Assembly: GCF_017654505.1 (NCBI RefSeq)
Contig: NC_054538.1
Span: 27,181,674 to 27,245,673, forward strand
Source: Polyodon spathula
Lineage: Eukaryota > Chordata > Actinopteri > Acipenseriformes > Polyodontidae
Length of the DNA stretch: 64,000 nt
Reading direction: 5' to 3'
The notes under the pieces are model-generated. The model was not told the origin of the DNA. It searched no databases and was given only the letters and a program-made list of their open reading frames with translations. The number at the start of each line of letters is the position of its first letter. The first letter of the stretch is position 1. A program made the translations under genes and the position numbers. Below, in pieces: positions 60,877 to 64,000 of the stretch.

Positions 60877-63049
60877 TGCTTTGATGGAACTGGTGGCAAC
60901 TTATTGGTCAGGGTACGCTTCTCTTCCAATGCTAAGGCCAAACATCACAGCACCTGGTCATGGCGCCAAGTAAACCGTCCTTGGCTAAGACCCACCTTAC
61001 ATCCTGTCAAAATGTGCCTTAATGTTGCAGGTAATGAACACAAAGGACATGAGGGATCCTCACCCACACAGAAGTTTAGGTTCTGTGGTGATGGGAGAAC
61101 ATCATATGCTGATCTGATGAGGAAACCGATCCTGCTCTCTTCCATTGTCCATAGGTCTTGCCAGCCGATCTTGTGTTGTTCCACACTCTCCCTTCTCATC
61201 CATTCTCCCTGCTTGGCCTGGGAAATGGCCTTTACACACCTGATCCTCTCCTCCTGCTTTTGCACCTCATTGACTACCAGCTTCCTCCATTGAGTCGGGG
61301 TTGCCTTGTGCCATGTAGGAGGAGCTGAACTGAGACCAAAACCTCCTTTTCCACGCTGAACTTGCCCCATAATATCTCAGATTTGAAGGGTAGTCTTAGC
61401 ATCTTCCACAGCTTTCTTTGCCATCCATTTTCTTCCAGTTTTCAACACAGGTGCTGCCACCCTTACGCATTTGTCGCATGAATCTACTAATGTCATTTCC
61501 AGTCGGACTTTGGCACACTTAAACTCCTCGGTTAGAGCAGAGATTGGTAGCTGCAGTATTCCTTTACCATAAAGTCCCACTCTGCTGAGGCAGCGTGGAA
61601 CTCCCAACCATTTCCTGACGTATGAACTGATTAAAGCTTCCAGCTTCTCAACTGTTGTCAAGGAAACCTTATACACAGTCAGTGGCCACAGCAGTCTTGG
61701 CAGTAGACCAAACTGAAAGCACCAGAGTTTCAGTTTGCCTGGTAAAGCGCTGCTGTCTATGCTCTTCAACCCTTCCACTGCTTATTGTCTAACTTCTCCC
61801 ACACGAACTGTGTCCTTTAGATCCCCGTCGTACCTAGACTTTTCACTGGCTTCTCGGACACTGTTGGTATTGCCTCACCATTAATGTAGAACCTTTTATC
61901 TACTACTTTACCTTTAATTATAGAGATGCTCCTTGATTTAGTGGGCTTGAATTGCATTTGTGCCCATTCAATATTATTGGTTAATTTGCCCAATAACCGA
62001 TTAGTGCAGGCTACTGTTGTAGTCATTGTTGTCATGTCCTCCATGTATGCTTGAATTGGTGGTAGTCGCATTCCAGAAGCCAAGCGCTCTCCTCCCACTA
62101 CCTATTTTGTTGCCCTTATAATTACTTCCATTGCCATGGTAAAAGCCAGTGGAGAAATGGTACATCATGTCATTATTCCAACTTCTAGGCATTGCCATGT
62201 AGTGCTGAATTCTGAAGTTGAAAAACTAAATTGCAAATCTCCAAAGTAGGCTTTCACTAAATGTGTTTTTGTCATCGGTACGCTGAAAAAATCAAATGCT
62301 GCCCAAAGAAGTTCATGTGGCACTGAACCATATGCATTAGCCAAATCCAGGAATGTCACATGGAGCTCCTTCCTCTCCTTTTTTGCTGATTGAATTTGTT
62401 GCCAGATTATGTTGATGTGTACTAAGCATCCTGGGAAACCTGGAATGCCTGCTTTTTGTACTGAAGTGTCAATGAAGCAGTTCTTTAATAGGTAGGTTGA
62501 CAATCTCTGAGCAATAATGCTGAAGAAAATCTTGTCTTCTACATTTAATAGGGAAATAGGATGAAACTGACTGATGCATGTTTAATTCAGAAATTCATTT
62601 TCATTTGTTTGTATGTATGATTTACATGATTATTCAGACTAAGCATACTGTGAATGTGTGCCATGATGGCACATACAGTATATTTGCTTGCACATCACAA
62701 TACATGTATGTTTTATTTGTGTATAGAAAGCTGCTTACTGTGATGAAACTTGCACTTCTCTATCTTAATTCTTAAAGTTCTCAGAATCTAGCTCATGGAG
62801 ACCTATTATTGAAAGATTTTTTTAGGCTTTATCATGTTTCAAGACCCACTAAAAGAAGTGGGCTACTTATGTTGGAAGCTGTGACAAATCCATATTAAAT
62901 TGGTTGTCTAAACTACTAGCTGTCTGGAAAACTTTTAAATTCCTTCACAGTTAAACTAGTACCAGTAAAGCCAAGCCTTTCATAAATAACGAGGTGCACC
63001 ATGCGTTAGAAAAGCAGAAAGAAAACTTAACAAATACTGACAAAAAGGG

Positions 63050-63440
63050 GAGATATTAGTATTGAGTTTGATGGACAACAGTTAAAGATAGTGCCAGTGT
63101 TTACATTTCTGGGGGTTTTGTTGGATGAGAAATTAAAAGGGACACAGCAGAGAGGGAACATAGTTGTTAGGTGTAAAGGAAGGATGAATTTATTGACAAG
63201 TATATCAGGGAATGTATGGTGAGCAAGTATGAAAACTTTGTTAATGATTTATAGAGCACTGCTTAGGACTACACTGGATTATGGATGTATGATGCATGAG
63301 GAGGCAGTCTGTAAGGATTTGGGAAAATTGGATGTGTTACAAGCTAGGGCTCTTAGAATATGTAGTGGAACACTGCGTTCATCTCCAGTTGCAGCATTAT
63401 AAGTAGTTACTTGGGAAATATCACTCTATTTAAGAAGTAA
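63050..63440 (+). mobile_element. LINE reverse transcriptase C-terminal fragment
   Basis: The plus strand reads FTFLGVLLDEKLKG, then KTLLMIYRALLRTTLDYGCM, then LDVLQARALRICSGTLRSSP. This is the thumb and post-RT part typical of I/R1/Jockey-type LINEs (FLG--.D.KL ... LYRAL-RS-LDYG ... L...Q--ALRI--G--R-SP). One in-frame stop follows ISGNVW. The 5' part is absent. Confidence 0.7.
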
Positions 63441-63918
63441 AATGCAAAGAATTTGGTACATTTCACCCTAGACTTGTGATTCGTTCTGCTCCAGAGTTCA
63501 CAGCAGTTTTAATAGCCAAATTGAAACAGTATGTGGCGAAAATAAGTTTCGATAGAAACTTGGCGGCCATTAAGTAAATAGAAGAACAAATACGGACACA
63601 TTTGACGCTGTGACTTGTTTCCTTACGGTTCGTGTTACAGTCGTACCAGTAAGAAGTAATTTTTTTTCATTGAATGTTTTCACGTAAATTGTTAGCGGCA
63701 GTGCAGAATTAACAAGCAACCATCTACAATCTGTAACATTGCATTAGACATACCATTTTCTGTGGTCAGCATTATTCGCACGAGGTCCATTGATAAGGCA
63801 GGTGTGTAGTTGTCTTGAGTTTGTTATAGTGTTTATGCCGGTATCCATTTTTTCTTTTGCTATTTATGAAATTTAATATAAATATGTATTTTTTTTTTAA
63901 TCCTCCAGAAGCGGGAAC

Positions 63919-64000
63919 ATGAATGAATGGTGTCGAAAGAAGCCCTTGGAGTGGCAGGAATATGTCAACAAAGAGGTGAAAGTTACAGCTGCTGAACAGG
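63919..64000 (+). CDS. gemin6: gemin6 first coding exon (cut by window edge)
   Basis: GEMIN6 is an Sm-fold subunit of the SMN complex, which assembles Sm cores on snRNAs. After a polypyrimidine-TCCTCCAG acceptor (AG at 63907-63908), ATG at 63919 opens MNEWCRKKPLEWQEYVNKEV followed by KVTAAEQ. This matches the mammalian GEMIN6 start (M-EW--K-PLEWQ-Y--KEV-VTA-E). The frame is open to the last base and the rest lies beyond 64000. A plausible non-coding first exon ends at CCA/GTAAGA near 63648. The plus-strand position beyond srsf7 matches the conserved gene order. Confidence 0.92.
   Translation, partial: MNEWCRKKPLEWQEYVNKEVKVTAAEQ

Larger units (their letters stand above)
59200..62575 (-). mobile_element. 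R2/NeSL-type non-LTR retrotransposon with restriction-like endonuclease, decayed
   Basis: In order on the minus strand: reverse transcriptase with HVTFLDLANAYGSVPHELLW (motif A, about 62370-62300); an AYMEDMTTMTTTVAC stretch (about 62055) where the catalytic Y-x-D-D box reads YMED; FKPTKSRSISIIKGK; a CPLCSLPATLRHILTGC zinc knuckle (about 61030) with WRHDQVL; and a restriction-like endonuclease part with PDIVLWSGSARLIHLVELTA and AYERKKLRYAQLAAEAEQRG (60000-59850). This RT, CCHC, then PD-(D/E)xK order is diagnostic for R2/NeSL-type elements. Stops and frameshifts show it is dead. An LTR-like insertion splits it at 60141-60876. Confidence 0.88.

Overview
This is a large-intron, repeat-rich vertebrate nuclear window. 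The protein sequences and repeat types (Tx1-like, R2/NeSL-type and Penelope-like retroelements, PIF/Harbinger, hAT, Tc1, tRNA-derived SINEs) suit a ray-finned fish. A non-teleost lineage such as sturgeon or paddlefish is plausible, but that is inference: no species-diagnostic sequence is read here.

Four host genes appear in the order known from tetrapods: hnrnpll (minus strand, first coding exon at 2205-2426), galm (plus strand, remnants from 22230 to about 43356), srsf7 (minus strand, complete CDS 57501 to 46754) and gemin6 (plus strand, first coding exon from 63919, running off the right edge). The srsf7 CDS joins over nine exons with GT/AG at every junction into a 241-codon frame: RRM, CCHC zinc knuckle and RS domain. 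Its third intron holds a poison exon (52351-52762) whose in-frame TGA falls ten codons after the junction. galm is broken: exon remnants lie in the right order and strand, but with at least three frameshifts, a lost splice donor, a lost catalytic Glu and a lost terminal stop. It looks like a dying copy, as expected after duplication of the locus.

Most of the rest is transposon-derived, and several elements can be bounded by target-site duplications (TSDs). They are: a 3.1 kb hAT (3582-6685) holding a Tc1 fragment; a Harbinger (18321-20087) inside a decayed Tx1-like LINE; an 834 bp element with 107 bp perfect inverted ends (26962-27795); a 958 bp hAT element with a perfect 8 bp TSD (35489-36446); a Harbinger in srsf7 intron 4 (50489-51823); and an LTR (60141-60876) inside an R2/NeSL-type LINE. 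A broken Penelope-like element lies at 31150-33225, a 5S-rRNA-derived segment at 25530-25605, and three same-orientation SINEs at about 37.3, 47.3 and 49.3 kb. Microsatellites and long G/C runs are frequent.

Layout: 1-2760 hnrnpll 5' end; 2761-22200 intergenic and repeats (the first galm exon was not found here); 22230-43356 galm remnants with repeats in the introns; 43940-45420 a local duplication; 46190-57660 srsf7; 58300-63450 GC-rich repeat and LINEs; 63600-64000 gemin6 5' end.
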